From: Candidatus Chlorobium masyuteum | GTDB lineage: Bacteria; Bacteroidota; Chlorobiia; Chlorobiales; Chlorobiaceae | Assembly: GCF_011601315.1 (NCBI RefSeq) | Contig: NZ_JAAORA010000001.1 | Span: forward strand, 543,501-607,500 | Length of the DNA stretch: 64,000 nt | Direction of reading: 5' to 3' | Shown: one piece after another, positions 45,375-55,287 of the stretch | Numbering within the stretch: position 1 is the first letter of the stretch | Layout of the letters: the number at the start of each line of letters is the position of its first letter | Made by a program: the position numbers and the translations under genes | The notes under the pieces: model-generated | Database searches by the model: none | What the model was told of the DNA's origin: nothing | Seen by the model: the letters and a program-made list of their open reading frames with translations, nothing else

Positions 45375-45962
45375 ATGGCTGAAGAAAGAACACATGGCAG
45401 CGTGAGCGAACTTTATGCAAAGCATGCGAGCACTGAAGAGTGCCAGGATTTTGTAAAGTTATTGAACTCAAGAAAACTTGCGAAGACATTGTTCGCACTT
45501 CGTTGCAAGGCTGGATTAACTCAAAAGGAGCTTGCCGCAAAAACAGGACTGACGCAGAGCAAGGTGTCGAAAATTGAACATTCGCAGGATATAACCCTTA
45601 CCATTGGTGATATCCTGCAATTTTGCGAGGGGCTTAACGTACAATTGCACCTTGGTTTAATGCCGGAGGGATTGCCGCTTGTCAATAAAGTCAAGTTTCA
45701 TTGGGTCGAACTGCAGAAACATCTTGTAACAATTCGGGAAATCAGTAAAGGGGACTCGGCGATGGAGAACGCTGCGAGAGATTTCACCTATGAGGCGGCA
45801 CATAACATTACGAATGGCTTGCTGGAGTGCCTTGGAAAAGTTATGCCCATTCAGGAAAAGGAAGAGCTGTTCACTGTTTCGGCTCCATCTGGCTCAAAAG
45901 AGGATCCTGAAGAGTGTAGCCCGGCAGTGCTATCAGGACAGTTTTGTCATCAGGAGGAGTAA
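45375..45962 (+). CDS. XRE-family antitoxin (HigA-like) with long C-terminal extension
   Basis: The 195 residues contain a Cro/C1-type helix-turn-helix at about 38-90 (KTLFALRCKAGLTQKELAAK, TGLTQSKVSKIEHSQDITLT). The C-terminal half (KFHWVELQKHLVTIREISKG onward) is helical and not part of the usual short antitoxin, which is often about 100 residues. The AGGGAG site precedes the ATG. It should bind and silence the toxin and repress the operon. The extension might bind another partner. Confidence 0.78.
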   Translation: MAEERTHGSVSELYAKHASTEECQDFVKLLNSRKLAKTLFALRCKAGLTQKELAAKTGLTQSKVSKIEHSQDITLTIGDILQFCEGLNVQLHLGLMPEGLPLVNKVKFHWVELQKHLVTIREISKGDSAMENAARDFTYEAAHNITNGLLECLGKVMPIQEKEELFTVSAPSGSKEDPEECSPAVLSGQFCHQEE

Positions 45963-45990
45963 TCTGGTGACAACCATATGTTGCGCGCCT

Positions 45991-46012
45991 GAAAAATCTG
46001 AAGATTTTTTTC
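45991..46012 (+). terminator. Terminator of the toxin-antitoxin operon
   Basis: GAAAAATC pairs with GATTTTTTTC around TGAA, a short stem followed by T. It lies about 30 bases after the antitoxin stop. Confidence 0.65.
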
Positions 46013-46099
46013 GATTGGCTTGAGCTTCTCTCCCCCTTCTTCTATATTGATCTACAGTTATTTTTACACCTCAGACCCACTCATGAAGTAACAAAGACA

Positions 46100-47560
46100 A
46101 TGAGAGAAAAACTGATTTTTGATCTGTCCCGTCCCGGACGTAAAGGCTATGCTCTTTCCGATCGCGATTTTACGAATAGCTCACTGGAGAGCATTCTGCC
46201 GGAAAAATTTCTGCGCAAATCACCCCCTGAACTGCCTGAGGTGCCTGAAAGTGAAGTGGTGCGCCATTTTGTACGGCTCTCCAACATGAACTACCATGTG
46301 GACAAGAACATGTATCCGCTTGGAAGCTGCACCATGAAGTACAACCCTAAAATCAACGACTATACCTGCGACTTGCCGGGCTTCAGCACACTTCATCCCC
46401 TGCAGCCCTCTGAAACAACCCAGGGCGCACTGCAACTGATGTATGAACTTGCCGAGATGCTGCGTGAAATAGCCGGTATGGCGGCGGTATCGCTTCAGCC
46501 TGCGGCCGGTGCACACGGAGAGCTTACCGGCATCCTGCTTATAAAAAAATATCATGAGTCACGCGGATCAAAACGCCACAAACTGCTGGTGGTTGACTCG
46601 GCTCACGGCACCAATCCCGCTTCAGCCGCGCTTGCGGGATACGAGATTATCTCGGTGAAAGGCAATGCCGATGGCCGCACTGACCTCGACGATCTTGCCC
46701 GTAAACTGGACGGTGACGTAGCCGCCCTGATGCTGACCAATCCGAATACCATCGGTCTGTTCGAAAAAGATATCCTGCGCATCTCGGAGATGGTGCACAA
46801 GAACGGCAGCCTGCTCTATATGGATGGCGCCAACATGAATGCCCTGCTCGGCATTGCCCGCCCCGGAGATATGGGATTTGATGTCGTGCACTACAACCTG
46901 CACAAAACCTTTGCGGCGCCTCACGGCGGCGGCGGTCCCGGCAGCGGACCGGTCGGTGTGAGTAAAATTCTTGAGCCATTCCTTCCTCTGCCAATCATCA
47001 CAAAAAATGAGAGCGATGAAGGTACAACCTACGCGCTCAATTACGACCGTCCGGAGAGTATCGGCAGGATGATGAATTTTTACGGGAACTTCGGGGTTCT
47101 TGTCAGGGCATATACCTATATCAGGATGCTTGGACCCAACGGGGTTCGCAGGGTTTCAGAAAATGCCATTATCAATGCAAACTACCTGCTCAGCCTCCTG
47201 CTTGAACGCTTTGACTTGCCCTTTCCGAAACCGGTTATGCATGAGTTCTGCCTCTCCGGAGACCGGCAGAAAAAAGAGCACGGTGTCAGAACGCTCGATA
47301 TGGCAAAACGGCTCCTTGACTACGGCTTTCATGCCCCGACCATCTACTTCCCGCTCATTGTCAGCGAGGCGTTGATGATTGAGCCGACAGAAACCGAGTC
47401 AAAAGAGACGCTCGATATGTTTGCGAAAGCACTGCTCAGTATTGCCGATGAAGCTGCAAACAACCCGGAACTGGTGCTCTCAGCCCCGGTTACAACCCCG
47501 GTAAGACGGCTTGATGAAGCGATGGCGTCAAGGCAGTTGAATATCTGCTGCTCGCTTTAA
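46100..47560 (+). CDS. gcvPB: Glycine dehydrogenase (decarboxylating) subunit 2
   Basis: The 486 residues match the beta subunit of the split P-protein of the glycine cleavage system. PLP is held by lysine in [19 protein letters not shown], and the glycine-rich GSGPVG follows. [22 protein letters not shown] is the N-terminal signature. With GcvPA, H and T it oxidises glycine to CO2, ammonia and methylene-THF. The alpha subunit gene is not in the window. Confidence 0.95.
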   Translation: MREKLIFDLSRPGRKGYALSDRDFTNSSLESILPEKFLRKSPPELPEVPESEVVRHFVRLSNMNYHVDKNMYPLGSCTMKYNPKINDYTCDLPGFSTLHPLQPSETTQGALQLMYELAEMLREIAGMAAVSLQPAAGAHGELTGILLIKKYHESRGSKRHKLLVVDSAHGTNPASAALAGYEIISVKGNADGRTDLDDLARKLDGDVAALMLTNPNTIGLFEKDILRISEMVHKNGSLLYMDGANMNALLGIARPGDMGFDVVHYNLHKTFAAPHGGGGPGSGPVGVSKILEPFLPLPIITKNESDEGTTYALNYDRPESIGRMMNFYGNFGVLVRAYTYIRMLGPNGVRRVSENAIINANYLLSLLLERFDLPFPKPVMHEFCLSGDRQKKEHGVRTLDMAKRLLDYGFHAPTIYFPLIVSEALMIEPTETESKETLDMFAKALLSIADEAANNPELVLSAPVTTPVRRLDEAMASRQLNICCSL

Positions 47561-47624
47561 CTATTTTACCTAACAATTTGTACCGTAACAATCATGCAGT
47601 TATATCATAAACTTCCGCCGGGAT

Positions 47625-48137
47625 ATGCCGTTACTTCGATCGAAAGTTCTTGTTCTCAACAGCAGTTACGAGCCATTAACCGTTTGTGACGCCCAGAAAG
47701 CTGTTCTTCTCCTCTTTGGCGGTAAAGCCGTGTCGGTTACCCATAATCCTGATCGGGTAATCCGCACGGTTTCCACCAGTTTTCCCATGCCGAGCATTGT
47801 AAGGCTTACTGTTTTTGTTCGGGTTCCCTACAAAAGGATCATGCTGAACCGTAAAAACATTCTCCTCAGAGATGCCTACCAGTGTCAGTATTGCGGGAGA
47901 ACCGATCTGCCACTGACCATTGATCACGTCGTTCCAAGATCCAGAGGCGGTGACTATTCATGGGAAAACCTGATAACTGCCTGCCGCCGCTGCAATACGA
48001 AAAAGGGCGATAAAACCCCGCGCGAAGCCGATATGCAGCCATTGAAACAGCCGATACGGCCCAACAGCCTGATGTTCATGCAGCAGGTTACCGCTACGGT
48101 TTCCGATGACTGGAAACCCTACCTCTATATGAGCTGA
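47625..48137 (+). CDS. HNH endonuclease family protein
   Basis: The 170 residues start [22 protein letters not shown], the N-terminal signature of a common bacterial HNH family. The HNH core follows: [47 protein letters not shown], with two CxxC zinc pairs and the DHV...N...N-type active site. The family is widespread and chromosomal; its role is unknown and it is probably not a mobile nuclease. It lies between gcvPB and a deaminase gene. Confidence 0.92.
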   Translation: MPLLRSKVLVLNSSYEPLTVCDAQKAVLLLFGGKAVSVTHNPDRVIRTVSTSFPMPSIVRLTVFVRVPYKRIMLNRKNILLRDAYQCQYCGRTDLPLTIDHVVPRSRGGDYSWENLITACRRCNTKKGDKTPREADMQPLKQPIRPNSLMFMQQVTATVSDDWKPYLYMS

Positions 48138-48182
48138 GCGTTCACAACTCTTTTCTGTAAAAATTTTTATAGCCTTTTTTTT

Positions 48183-48761
48183 ATGGGCACCGGCTTTCCC
48201 GATTTTCAGCTCCCTTCATGGGTAACTGCGTATACTCCGTTTGATTCAGGCAAACTCCATTCTGACCATGACCGGATGCAGTTCACCATAGAACTTGCCC
48301 GTAAGAACACCCTGCATGGAACCGGCGGCCCTTTCGGTGCGGCGGTGTTTGAGCGAAACTCCGGTAATCTTGTGTCGATCGGGGTAAATCTGGTTGTCCG
48401 GAGCTGCTGCTCCCATGCCCATGCAGAAATGGTTGCCATAGCCATGGCCCAGAAGAAAATCAACTCCTGGACCCTGAACCATATAAAAAGTCCGCAGCAT
48501 GAGCTGGTAACCTCCTGTGAGCCCTGTGCCATGTGTTTCGGTGCAATAATCTGGTCGGGAATCTCCCGGCTGGTATGCGGCGCGTCCACTGCCGACGCTA
48601 CTGCCGCCGGTTTTGATGAGGGCCCGAAGCCGGAAAAATGGATTGAAGAGCTTGAAAAAAGAGGCATTGAGGTGGTAACCGGAGTTTGCTGCAATGATGC
48701 AAAGATTATTTTTCGGGACTATCTTGAAGGCGGTGGCGTCATCTATAACCCGAACCCCTGA
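48183..48761 (+). CDS. Nucleoside/guanine deaminase
   Basis: The 192 residues belong to the cytidine-deaminase-like fold. The zinc site is HAEMVAIAMAQ plus TSCEPCAMCFGAIIWSG, which matches guanine/tRNA-adenosine deaminases (HAE and PCxxC). NTLHGTGGPFGAAVFERNSG also fits the guanine deaminase family. It probably deaminates guanine to xanthine in purine salvage. A second reading is a tRNA adenosine deaminase, but TadA is usually shorter. Confidence 0.88.
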   Translation: MGTGFPDFQLPSWVTAYTPFDSGKLHSDHDRMQFTIELARKNTLHGTGGPFGAAVFERNSGNLVSIGVNLVVRSCCSHAHAEMVAIAMAQKKINSWTLNHIKSPQHELVTSCEPCAMCFGAIIWSGISRLVCGASTADATAAGFDEGPKPEKWIEELEKRGIEVVTGVCCNDAKIIFRDYLEGGGVIYNPNP

Positions 48762-48818
48762 CATGAGCTCGTTGGATAAGAGCGTATTGTCCTGATTTTT
48801 TTTACTTTTCATACAGAA

Positions 48819-48953
48819 GGGCTCCGCTATAAATTCTTGAGAGTGGTTTGAGGGCGAGGCAGCACAGCAACCGGAATGTAGACGGAGCACTTGAGGCGTT
48901 CGGGCACCGTCCAGCGAAGCGATCGAATCACGGAATTACATTACTGGCGGCCC
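48819..48953. repeat. MITE-like element, copy 2
   Basis: This 135-base element matches copy 1 at 38591 along its length. Its left end is GGGCTCCGCTATAAATT and its right end ATTACTGGCGGCCCC. Shared blocks include GGTTTGAGGGCGAGGCAGC, AACCGGAATGTA and ACTTGAGG. It lies upstream of the GH3 gene and holds no open frame. Confidence 0.75.
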
Positions 48954-48994
48954 CAATAAACTGAAGGGGAAATATTCACCGATAACGGAACTAC

Positions 48995-50773
48995 ATGAAC
49001 AGAAAATCACTCCTGCTGCTCCCCTTCCTGCTTCTCACCCTGCAGTTCCTTTTCAGTATGCCGTCCGCTTTTGCAAAGTCAAAACCGGGTGGAGAGAAAT
49101 GGCGTGCCCAACAGATTTTCAGCCGTCAGGATCCCTCCATCGAAACAGCACTGCTGAATATGAGCCTCTCTGAAAAGGTAGGCCAGATGCTCATCGCTCA
49201 ATCGGATGGAGAGTATAACCGCAAAAATGATATCGCATACCAGTTGCTGAGCCGGCTCGTACAGGAGGGAAAGGTAGGCGGCATCATGTTTCTCAAGGGC
49301 AATACCTTCGGCAGCAGCATGCTTGCAAACCATTTTCAGTCTCTTGCTCCGCGCCCCCTCCTCTTGAGCGCTGATATGGAGAGAGGGTTGGCCATGAGGC
49401 TTACCGGAGCAACTGAATTTCCACCAAACATGGCCGTAGCAGCTACACGGAACCCTGAACTTGCCGCAAGGATGGCCAAAGCTATTGCCCTGGAAGCCAA
49501 AGCTGTCGGGCTTCACCAGAACTACGCGCCTACCGTTGACTTGAACATCAACCCGTTAAATCCGGTTATCAATACCCGCTCATTCGGAGATAATGTCCCC
49601 CTTGCCATCACTATGGCCAATGCCATCATCGAAAGCTTGCAGTCAAACGGACTGATTGCAACCGTAAAACATTTTCCCGGACACGGGGATGTAACGGTCG
49701 ATAGCCATCTTTCGCTCCCGGTGCTTCAGGCTGACCGCCAAAGGCTGGACGCCTATGAGCTTAAACCGTTCCGCTCGGCTATTGAGCACGGTGTTATCAG
49801 CGTTATGACCGGACATCTTGCGGTACCAAAACTGACCGGCACCATGGAGCCTGCCTCTGTTTCAAAAGTGATCGTGACCGATCTGCTCCGCAAAGAGCTC
49901 GGTTTTCAGGGGCTGATCATTACCGATGCACTGAACATGAAAGCGCTCTACAACGGTGAAAATGTCCCGGATATCTCCATAAAAGCTGTTCTGGCAGGAA
50001 ATGACCTGCTCCTCTTTTCGCCGGACCCGGAACTTGCTCACAGCTCCATTGTAAAGGCCGTAGAAGATGGAGTAATCAGTATGGAGCAAGTCAATGCTTC
50101 TGTCCGACGGATTCTCCAGGTAAAATTGTGGCTTGGTATTGAAGAGAGAAAGCTGGTCAATCTGAACCGTGTGAGCGAAGAGTCGAGCCCTGAATCCCAC
50201 AGAGCTCTTGCAAAAGAAATTGCCGCCCGCTCCATCACGCTGGTAAAAGATGCGAACCATTACCTTCCGATTAAACCGTTATCAACCGAAGAGAACATCC
50301 TTAATATCATTCTGCAGGATAAAGCGGAGAGTGAAACCGGAAAAGGATATTGTGCCAACCTTGATCGTTACTACAAGGCTACCCATATCAGAATCAATCC
50401 CGGAACGGACTCCCTCTCTCTTGCCAATACCCTTGAACAGGCAGGCAAGGCATCAGCTGTGATTATCACCTCCTATGTCCAGATACACTCCGGCTCGGGA
50501 ACATTGAAGTTGACTGCAATGCAGCAGCAGTTTGTCCACTCGCTTGCACTGACGGTGCCAAAAGAGAAGCCGCTTATCCTTGTCTCGCTGGGGACCCCTT
50601 ATCTGATCAACTATTTCCCTGAAATAACCACCTACCTCTGCACCTACTCATCCAGTCAGACAAGTGAGGAGAATGTTATCGATGTACTGAGAGGAACGCT
50701 TGTTCCTCACGGCGTTATCCCCGTTTCCCTCCTGGGAGCGCCATCTGAATCCGGAACAATTAACAACCACTGA
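48995..50773 (+). CDS. Glycoside hydrolase family 3 (NagZ-like)
   Basis: The 592-residue protein has a signal peptide (LLLLPFLLLTLQFLFSMPSAFA) and a GH3 barrel with TVKHFPGHGDVTVDSHLSLP (KHFPGHGD at 225-232), the histidine-containing loop of NagZ-type beta-N-acetylhexosaminidases. The likely nucleophile Asp311 is in LIITDALNM. A C-terminal second domain is present (ITLVKDANHYLPIKPLSTEE). It should act outside the cytosol on muropeptides or glycans. Unlike classic cytosolic NagZ it is exported. It is followed 16 bases later by bchZ. Confidence 0.9.
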   Translation: MNRKSLLLLPFLLLTLQFLFSMPSAFAKSKPGGEKWRAQQIFSRQDPSIETALLNMSLSEKVGQMLIAQSDGEYNRKNDIAYQLLSRLVQEGKVGGIMFLKGNTFGSSMLANHFQSLAPRPLLLSADMERGLAMRLTGATEFPPNMAVAATRNPELAARMAKAIALEAKAVGLHQNYAPTVDLNINPLNPVINTRSFGDNVPLAITMANAIIESLQSNGLIATVKHFPGHGDVTVDSHLSLPVLQADRQRLDAYELKPFRSAIEHGVISVMTGHLAVPKLTGTMEPASVSKVIVTDLLRKELGFQGLIITDALNMKALYNGENVPDISIKAVLAGNDLLLFSPDPELAHSSIVKAVEDGVISMEQVNASVRRILQVKLWLGIEERKLVNLNRVSEESSPESHRALAKEIAARSITLVKDANHYLPIKPLSTEENILNIILQDKAESETGKGYCANLDRYYKATHIRINPGTDSLSLANTLEQAGKASAVIITSYVQIHSGSGTLKLTAMQQQFVHSLALTVPKEKPLILVSLGTPYLINYFPEITTYLCTYSSSQTSEENVIDVLRGTLVPHGVIPVSLLGAPSESGTINNH

Positions 50774-50789
50774 TTATCCGTTTTATACC

Positions 50790-52199
50790 ATGGGAAAAAC
50801 CATTCGGGACGAATCAACCGCAAGCGCCTACTGGGCGGCAGTAAATACCTTCTGTGCCCTCAAGGATGTTCATGTTATAGCCGACGCTCCGGTCGGCTGC
50901 TACAATCTTGTCGGTGTGGCGGTCATGGACTATACCGACGCCGTTCCCTATCTTGAAAACTTTACGCCAACCAGTCTGACCGAAAAGGAGATCGCCTCAT
51001 CAGGCACCTCGGAAGTTGTCTGTGATACCATAGAAAAGCTCCGGGCACCCGGAAGGCAGTTGATTCTCGTCTCAAGCGCAGAGAGCGAAATGATCGGCAG
51101 CGACCATGAGAAGATGCTCTTGATGAAATATCCTGACGTCCGGTTTTTTCCCTCGAACTCCCTTGGCGAAAATGAGTGGCAGGGCCGGGAGCGCGCCCTG
51201 CGATGGCTGCATGAACAGTTTGACGACCATAAACCTGCACGTATCGAGAGCGGCTCAGTAAGCATTATCGGCCCTACGTATGGCTGCTTCAACAGCCCGT
51301 CCGATCTGGCAGAACTGAAACGGTTGATTGAGGGTGTCGGCGGCAGGATTGCACACATCTATCCTTTTGAAAGCTCTCTCTGCGATATTGCATCACTGAA
51401 AAATTCCGATGTCGTTGTGCAGATGTACCATGAATTCGGGAGTGAGCTCGCCGGAGTGCTTGATCGCCCGGTATTGCAAGCACCGTTCGGTATGAAAGAG
51501 ACAGAGGAGTTCATCCTCAAACTGGGCTCGCTGCTCAATAAAAAGGATGAGGCCGCAGCATTCATGAAGGAGGAAAAGCGCACAACACTCAAACCACTCT
51601 GGGACCTCTGGCGCGGACCACAGGCAGAGTGGTTCCCAACCATACGCTTTGGAGTGATAGCTGCAGAGAGCTATGCCATCGGCCTGAAAATCTTTCTGCA
51701 GGATGAGATGGGTATGCAATGCCTTTTCTCCCATGACTCGGCAAAAGCCGACAACACCCTTGTCCGCAGTGAGATTCAGCAGAAACAGCCACAGTTCCTC
51801 TTCGGAAGGATTGTCGATAAAATCTATCTGGCAGAACGTGATGCGAAAACACGATTTATCCCTGCTGGCTTTCCCGGTCCGATTGTCCGCCGCTCACTCG
51901 GTACTCCCTTCATGGGTCACAGCGGAATGATCTATCTCTTGCAGGAAATTGTCAATGCTCTTTATGACATGCTCTTCAACTTCCTGCCTATCAACCGTCA
52001 AACACCGTCAGCTGAAACACCCGCGGTAAAGGTGGCCTGGAGTGGCGAAGCCAATGCCCTGCTGAACGAAATGGTAAAAAAAGCTCCTTTTATCAGCCAG
52101 ATCTCCTTCGGTCGAGAGTTGAAACGCAAAGCAGAGCTTCTGGCAATAAAGCAGGGACGAGAAAGTGTCACCCCGGAACTCCTGCAAATGATGATGTGA
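50790..52199 (+). CDS. bchZ: Chlorophyllide a reductase subunit Z
   Basis: The 469 residues match BchZ, one part of the nitrogenase-like BchYZ protein that with BchX reduces ring B of chlorophyllide a toward bacteriochlorophyllide. The N-terminus reads YWAAVNTFCALKDVHVIADA followed by PVGCYNLVGVAVMDYTDA, with the conserved cysteine of the cluster site. Later come VSIIGPTYGCFNSPSDLAELK and the C-terminal GEANALLNEMVKKAPFISQI. The ATG at 50790 (MGKTIRDESTAS) is preferred; the frame opens earlier but overlaps the GH3 gene. bchX and bchY are not beside it. Confidence 0.88.
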   Translation: MGKTIRDESTASAYWAAVNTFCALKDVHVIADAPVGCYNLVGVAVMDYTDAVPYLENFTPTSLTEKEIASSGTSEVVCDTIEKLRAPGRQLILVSSAESEMIGSDHEKMLLMKYPDVRFFPSNSLGENEWQGRERALRWLHEQFDDHKPARIESGSVSIIGPTYGCFNSPSDLAELKRLIEGVGGRIAHIYPFESSLCDIASLKNSDVVVQMYHEFGSELAGVLDRPVLQAPFGMKETEEFILKLGSLLNKKDEAAAFMKEEKRTTLKPLWDLWRGPQAEWFPTIRFGVIAAESYAIGLKIFLQDEMGMQCLFSHDSAKADNTLVRSEIQQKQPQFLFGRIVDKIYLAERDAKTRFIPAGFPGPIVRRSLGTPFMGHSGMIYLLQEIVNALYDMLFNFLPINRQTPSAETPAVKVAWSGEANALLNEMVKKAPFISQISFGRELKRKAELLAIKQGRESVTPELLQMMM

Positions 52200-52380
52200 T
52201 TTGGATTTTTTTAATTTTATTCGTATCGTCTTGATCCACATTCCGGACCCGGGGATCCAGTTTCACTATTGGGCAGCCCCCCCGACCGGGTATTACTAAC
52301 AAGAAGAGGCTGTATTGATTTTTCCTGCGAAACATCCGTTAAACGTTGATTTCGTAAGGAACAAAACGACAGGAAACAGA

Positions 52381-54354
52381 ATGTCTGACAATCAGGAACA
52401 ACTGGCGATGATAGCCATTACCCTGCCGGACGGGACAGTAAGATCATTCCCTTCAGGCAGCACCGGTTTTGATATTGCACTCTCGATAGGCAGAAGGCTT
52501 GCCCAGGACGCGCTGGCACTCAAGCTTGACGATACGATTGTTGATCTCTCAACGCCGTTGCATTCTGATGCAAGGGTAGCAATTATCACCTTTGACTCAC
52601 CGGAAGGCAAGGATATCTTCTGGCACAGCTCAAGCCATCTTATGGCCCAGGCCATTGAAGAGCTTTTTGCGGGCAGCAGATTCGGCGCTGGCCCCTCAAT
52701 AGAGCAGGGCTTTTACTACGACGTTGCTTCTGAACACCGCTTCCGCGAGGAAGATCTCCGCCTGATCGAACAGAAGATGCTTGAAATCAGCAAGCGCGAC
52801 AGCAAAATCCAGCGAGAGGAGCTCTCCCGGACAGACGCCATCGAATTTTTCAAAAGTACCAGAAATGACCCGTACAAGGTTGAGATTCTTGAAGATACCC
52901 TGAAAGATGTCGATACGGTATCGCTCTATCACCAGGATGGCTTCACCGACCTCTGCACCGGCCCGCACGTGCCGACGACCTCGAAAGTGAAAGCTGTGCT
53001 CCTGACCAACATCTCATCGTCCTACTGGCGGGGAGATTCGTCAAGAGAGCAGATGCAGCGCATATACGGCATCACCTTCCCTTCTGAGAAACAGCTTAAA
53101 GAGTATGTAACACTGCTTGAAGAGGCAAAGCGCAGGGATCACCGCAAACTCGGCGCCGAACTGGAGCTCTTCATGCTTTCGCCGGAAGTCGGAAGCGGTT
53201 TACCGATCTGGCTACCGAAGGGTGCAATCATTCGCAATGAGCTTGAATCCTTTTTGAAAGAGGAGCAGCGCAAACGCGGATACCTGCCTGTTTACACTCC
53301 GCATATCGGCAATATCGAACTCTACAAGCGTTCGGGCCACTACCCCTATTACAGCGATTCGCAGTTTCCGCCGCTAACCTATCACGATGAAGAGGGACGC
53401 AAGGAGCAGTATCTTCTCAAACCGATGAACTGCCCGCACCACCATCTCATCTATAGCTCAAAGATGCGCAGTTACCGCGACCTGCCCATCCGCCTGACAG
53501 AGTTCGGTACGGTCTACCGCCATGAGCAGTCAGGAGAGCTCAACGGTCTTGTACGTGCACGGGGATTTACCCAGGATGATTCGCACATCTACTGCCGTCC
53601 CGACCAGCTTGTTGATGAGATCTGCAGCGCAATAGAGTTGACCCAGTTTGTCTTCGGAACACTCGGGTTCAACGAGGTGCAAACACGCCTCTCCATGCAT
53701 GATCCGGAAAACCAGGCCAAATACGGCGGGACACCTGAGGTGTGGGAACAAGCTGAAAAAGATGTTAAGGAGGCGGCCGACCGCATGGGTATAGAGTACT
53801 TTATCGGCATCGGTGAAGCGAGTTTCTACGGCCCGAAGATCGACTTTATTGTGCGTGACGCACTTGGAAGAAAATGGCAGCTCGGAACGGTGCAGGTTGA
53901 CTATGTCATGCCTGAACGGTTCGATCTCTCCTATATCGGCAGTGACAGCCAGAAACACCGTCCGGTGGTCATTCACCGGGCTCCGTTCGGCTCCATGGAG
54001 CGTTTTATCGGTGTCCTCATCGAGCATACCGCTGGTAATTTCCCTCTCTGGCTTGCTCCTGTACAGGCTGTTGTACTGCCTATTGCTGAAGATGTTCACG
54101 ACTATGCAAAAAGTGTTCAGCAGACACTCCTTGCAGCAGGAATCCGGGCTGAAATTGACACCAGAAATGAGAAGATTGGCAAAAAAATACGTGAAGCCGA
54201 GCTTGCAAAGGTTCCCTGTATGATCGTTATCGGACAGAAAGAACAGGAGAGCGGAGAAGTATCGCTGCGCCGCCATCGCATTGGTGATGAAGGCCGATTC
54301 AGCATAAGCGGACTGACCGAAAAGCTCCTGAAAGAGATTACCGCCAGAACCTGA
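52381..54354 (+). CDS. thrS: Threonyl-tRNA synthetase
   Basis: The 657 residues start at ATG 52381 behind AGGAAACAG. A TGS domain (MIAITLPDGTVRSFPSGSTG) and an editing domain with HSSSHLMAQAIEELF (HxxxH) are followed by the class II core: motif 1 region PVYTPHIGNIELYKRSGHY, motif 2 YRHEQSGELNGLVRARGFTQ, and motif 3 VVIHRAPFGSMERFIGVL. The anticodon-binding domain is at the end. It charges tRNA-Thr. It begins a five-gene translation run. The 52200-52380 leader shows no T-box or other riboswitch that I recognise. Confidence 0.97.
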   Translation: MSDNQEQLAMIAITLPDGTVRSFPSGSTGFDIALSIGRRLAQDALALKLDDTIVDLSTPLHSDARVAIITFDSPEGKDIFWHSSSHLMAQAIEELFAGSRFGAGPSIEQGFYYDVASEHRFREEDLRLIEQKMLEISKRDSKIQREELSRTDAIEFFKSTRNDPYKVEILEDTLKDVDTVSLYHQDGFTDLCTGPHVPTTSKVKAVLLTNISSSYWRGDSSREQMQRIYGITFPSEKQLKEYVTLLEEAKRRDHRKLGAELELFMLSPEVGSGLPIWLPKGAIIRNELESFLKEEQRKRGYLPVYTPHIGNIELYKRSGHYPYYSDSQFPPLTYHDEEGRKEQYLLKPMNCPHHHLIYSSKMRSYRDLPIRLTEFGTVYRHEQSGELNGLVRARGFTQDDSHIYCRPDQLVDEICSAIELTQFVFGTLGFNEVQTRLSMHDPENQAKYGGTPEVWEQAEKDVKEAADRMGIEYFIGIGEASFYGPKIDFIVRDALGRKWQLGTVQVDYVMPERFDLSYIGSDSQKHRPVVIHRAPFGSMERFIGVLIEHTAGNFPLWLAPVQAVVLPIAEDVHDYAKSVQQTLLAAGIRAEIDTRNEKIGKKIREAELAKVPCMIVIGQKEQESGEVSLRRHRIGDEGRFSISGLTEKLLKEITART

Positions 54355-54377
54355 TTATCTAAACCAAACCTGAACGA

Positions 54378-55019
54378 ATGAAGAAACAGAAGGTTACGAC
54401 TCAAAAGCCGAAACTTACCTATCGGGTCAACGAACAAATCCGTGTGCCGGAAGTCAGGATTATTTTTCCTGATGGAACGCAGCAGGTGATGAAAACCATT
54501 GATGCAAAGCGGGTAGCCGAAGAGCGGAATCAGGATCTTATTGAGGTGCAGCCGAACGCAGTCCCCCCGGTCTGCAAGTTTGACAACCTCGGCAAGCTGT
54601 TGTACAAGATGGACAAGAGGGACAAGGATCTCAAGAAAAAACAGAAGACCACGACGCTCAAGGAACTTCGTTTTCATCCGAACACCGACAAGCATGATTT
54701 TGACTTTAAATCAGCACATCTCGAAGAGTTTCTCCGCAAGGGAAACCGTGTTCGGGCAACGATTGTCTTTTTGGGTCGCTCAATCATCTATAAAGACAAG
54801 GGGCTTGAACTGGCAGAACGATTGACCGAACGACTCAGCGTTGTCAGCACCCGTGACGGAGAACCAAAGTTTGAGGGCAAGAAGCTTTTTGTCTATTTCG
54901 AACCTGACAAGAAGAAAATAGATGCCTACGACCGCATCAGGGCAAAAACAAATCAGCCACCTCTCGCACCACTTGCCCCGTTGTCGGAAGCGGATCTGAT
55001 AGAAGAGACTGAAGAGTAA
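54378..55019 (+). CDS. infC: Translation initiation factor IF-3
   Basis: The 213 residues match IF-3. The N-terminal domain includes [20 protein letters not shown] and the linker and C-terminal domain contain [25 protein letters not shown] and [11 protein letters not shown] longer acidic tail (LIEETEE) is present. It starts with ATG, not the rare AUU common in enteric infC. It keeps the order thrS-infC-rpmI-rplT. Confidence 0.96.
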   Translation: MKKQKVTTQKPKLTYRVNEQIRVPEVRIIFPDGTQQVMKTIDAKRVAEERNQDLIEVQPNAVPPVCKFDNLGKLLYKMDKRDKDLKKKQKTTTLKELRFHPNTDKHDFDFKSAHLEEFLRKGNRVRATIVFLGRSIIYKDKGLELAERLTERLSVVSTRDGEPKFEGKKLFVYFEPDKKKIDAYDRIRAKTNQPPLAPLAPLSEADLIEETEE

Positions 55020-55066
55020 TCAAAGGAACATTGAGCAATTTTATACAAAAATAATAAAGGACGATC

Positions 55067-55261
55067 ATGCCTAAAATGAAATCACACCGCGGAGCATGCA
55101 AACGGTTCAAAGCTACCGCATCAGGAAAGATCAAGCGTGAAAGAATGAACGGATCACACAACCTGGAAAAGAAGAACAGAAAGCGTTCACGCCGCCTGCA
55201 CCAGTCTACCCTGCTTGACTCTGCCAAAGCAAAGCAGATCAAACGGATGATCCTTGCATAA
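55067..55261 (+). CDS. rpmI: Ribosomal protein L35
   Basis: The 64-residue basic protein starts MPKMKSHRGACKRFKATASG, the L35 signature. It lies 47 bases after infC and 26 bases before rplT as usual. Confidence 0.96.
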   Translation: MPKMKSHRGACKRFKATASGKIKRERMNGSHNLEKKNRKRSRRLHQSTLLDSAKAKQIKRMILA

Positions 55262-55287
55262 ATTTTCAACCTTAACTTTACACAACA

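Noticed and set aside
46013..46099. Glycine riboswitch before gcvPB
   Set aside because: The gap after the TA terminator is under 90 bases and shows none of the tandem aptamer structure expected.
52200..52380. T-box or threonine leader before thrS
   Set aside because: No T-box sequence or specifier stem is visible, and no threonine-rich leader frame is present.
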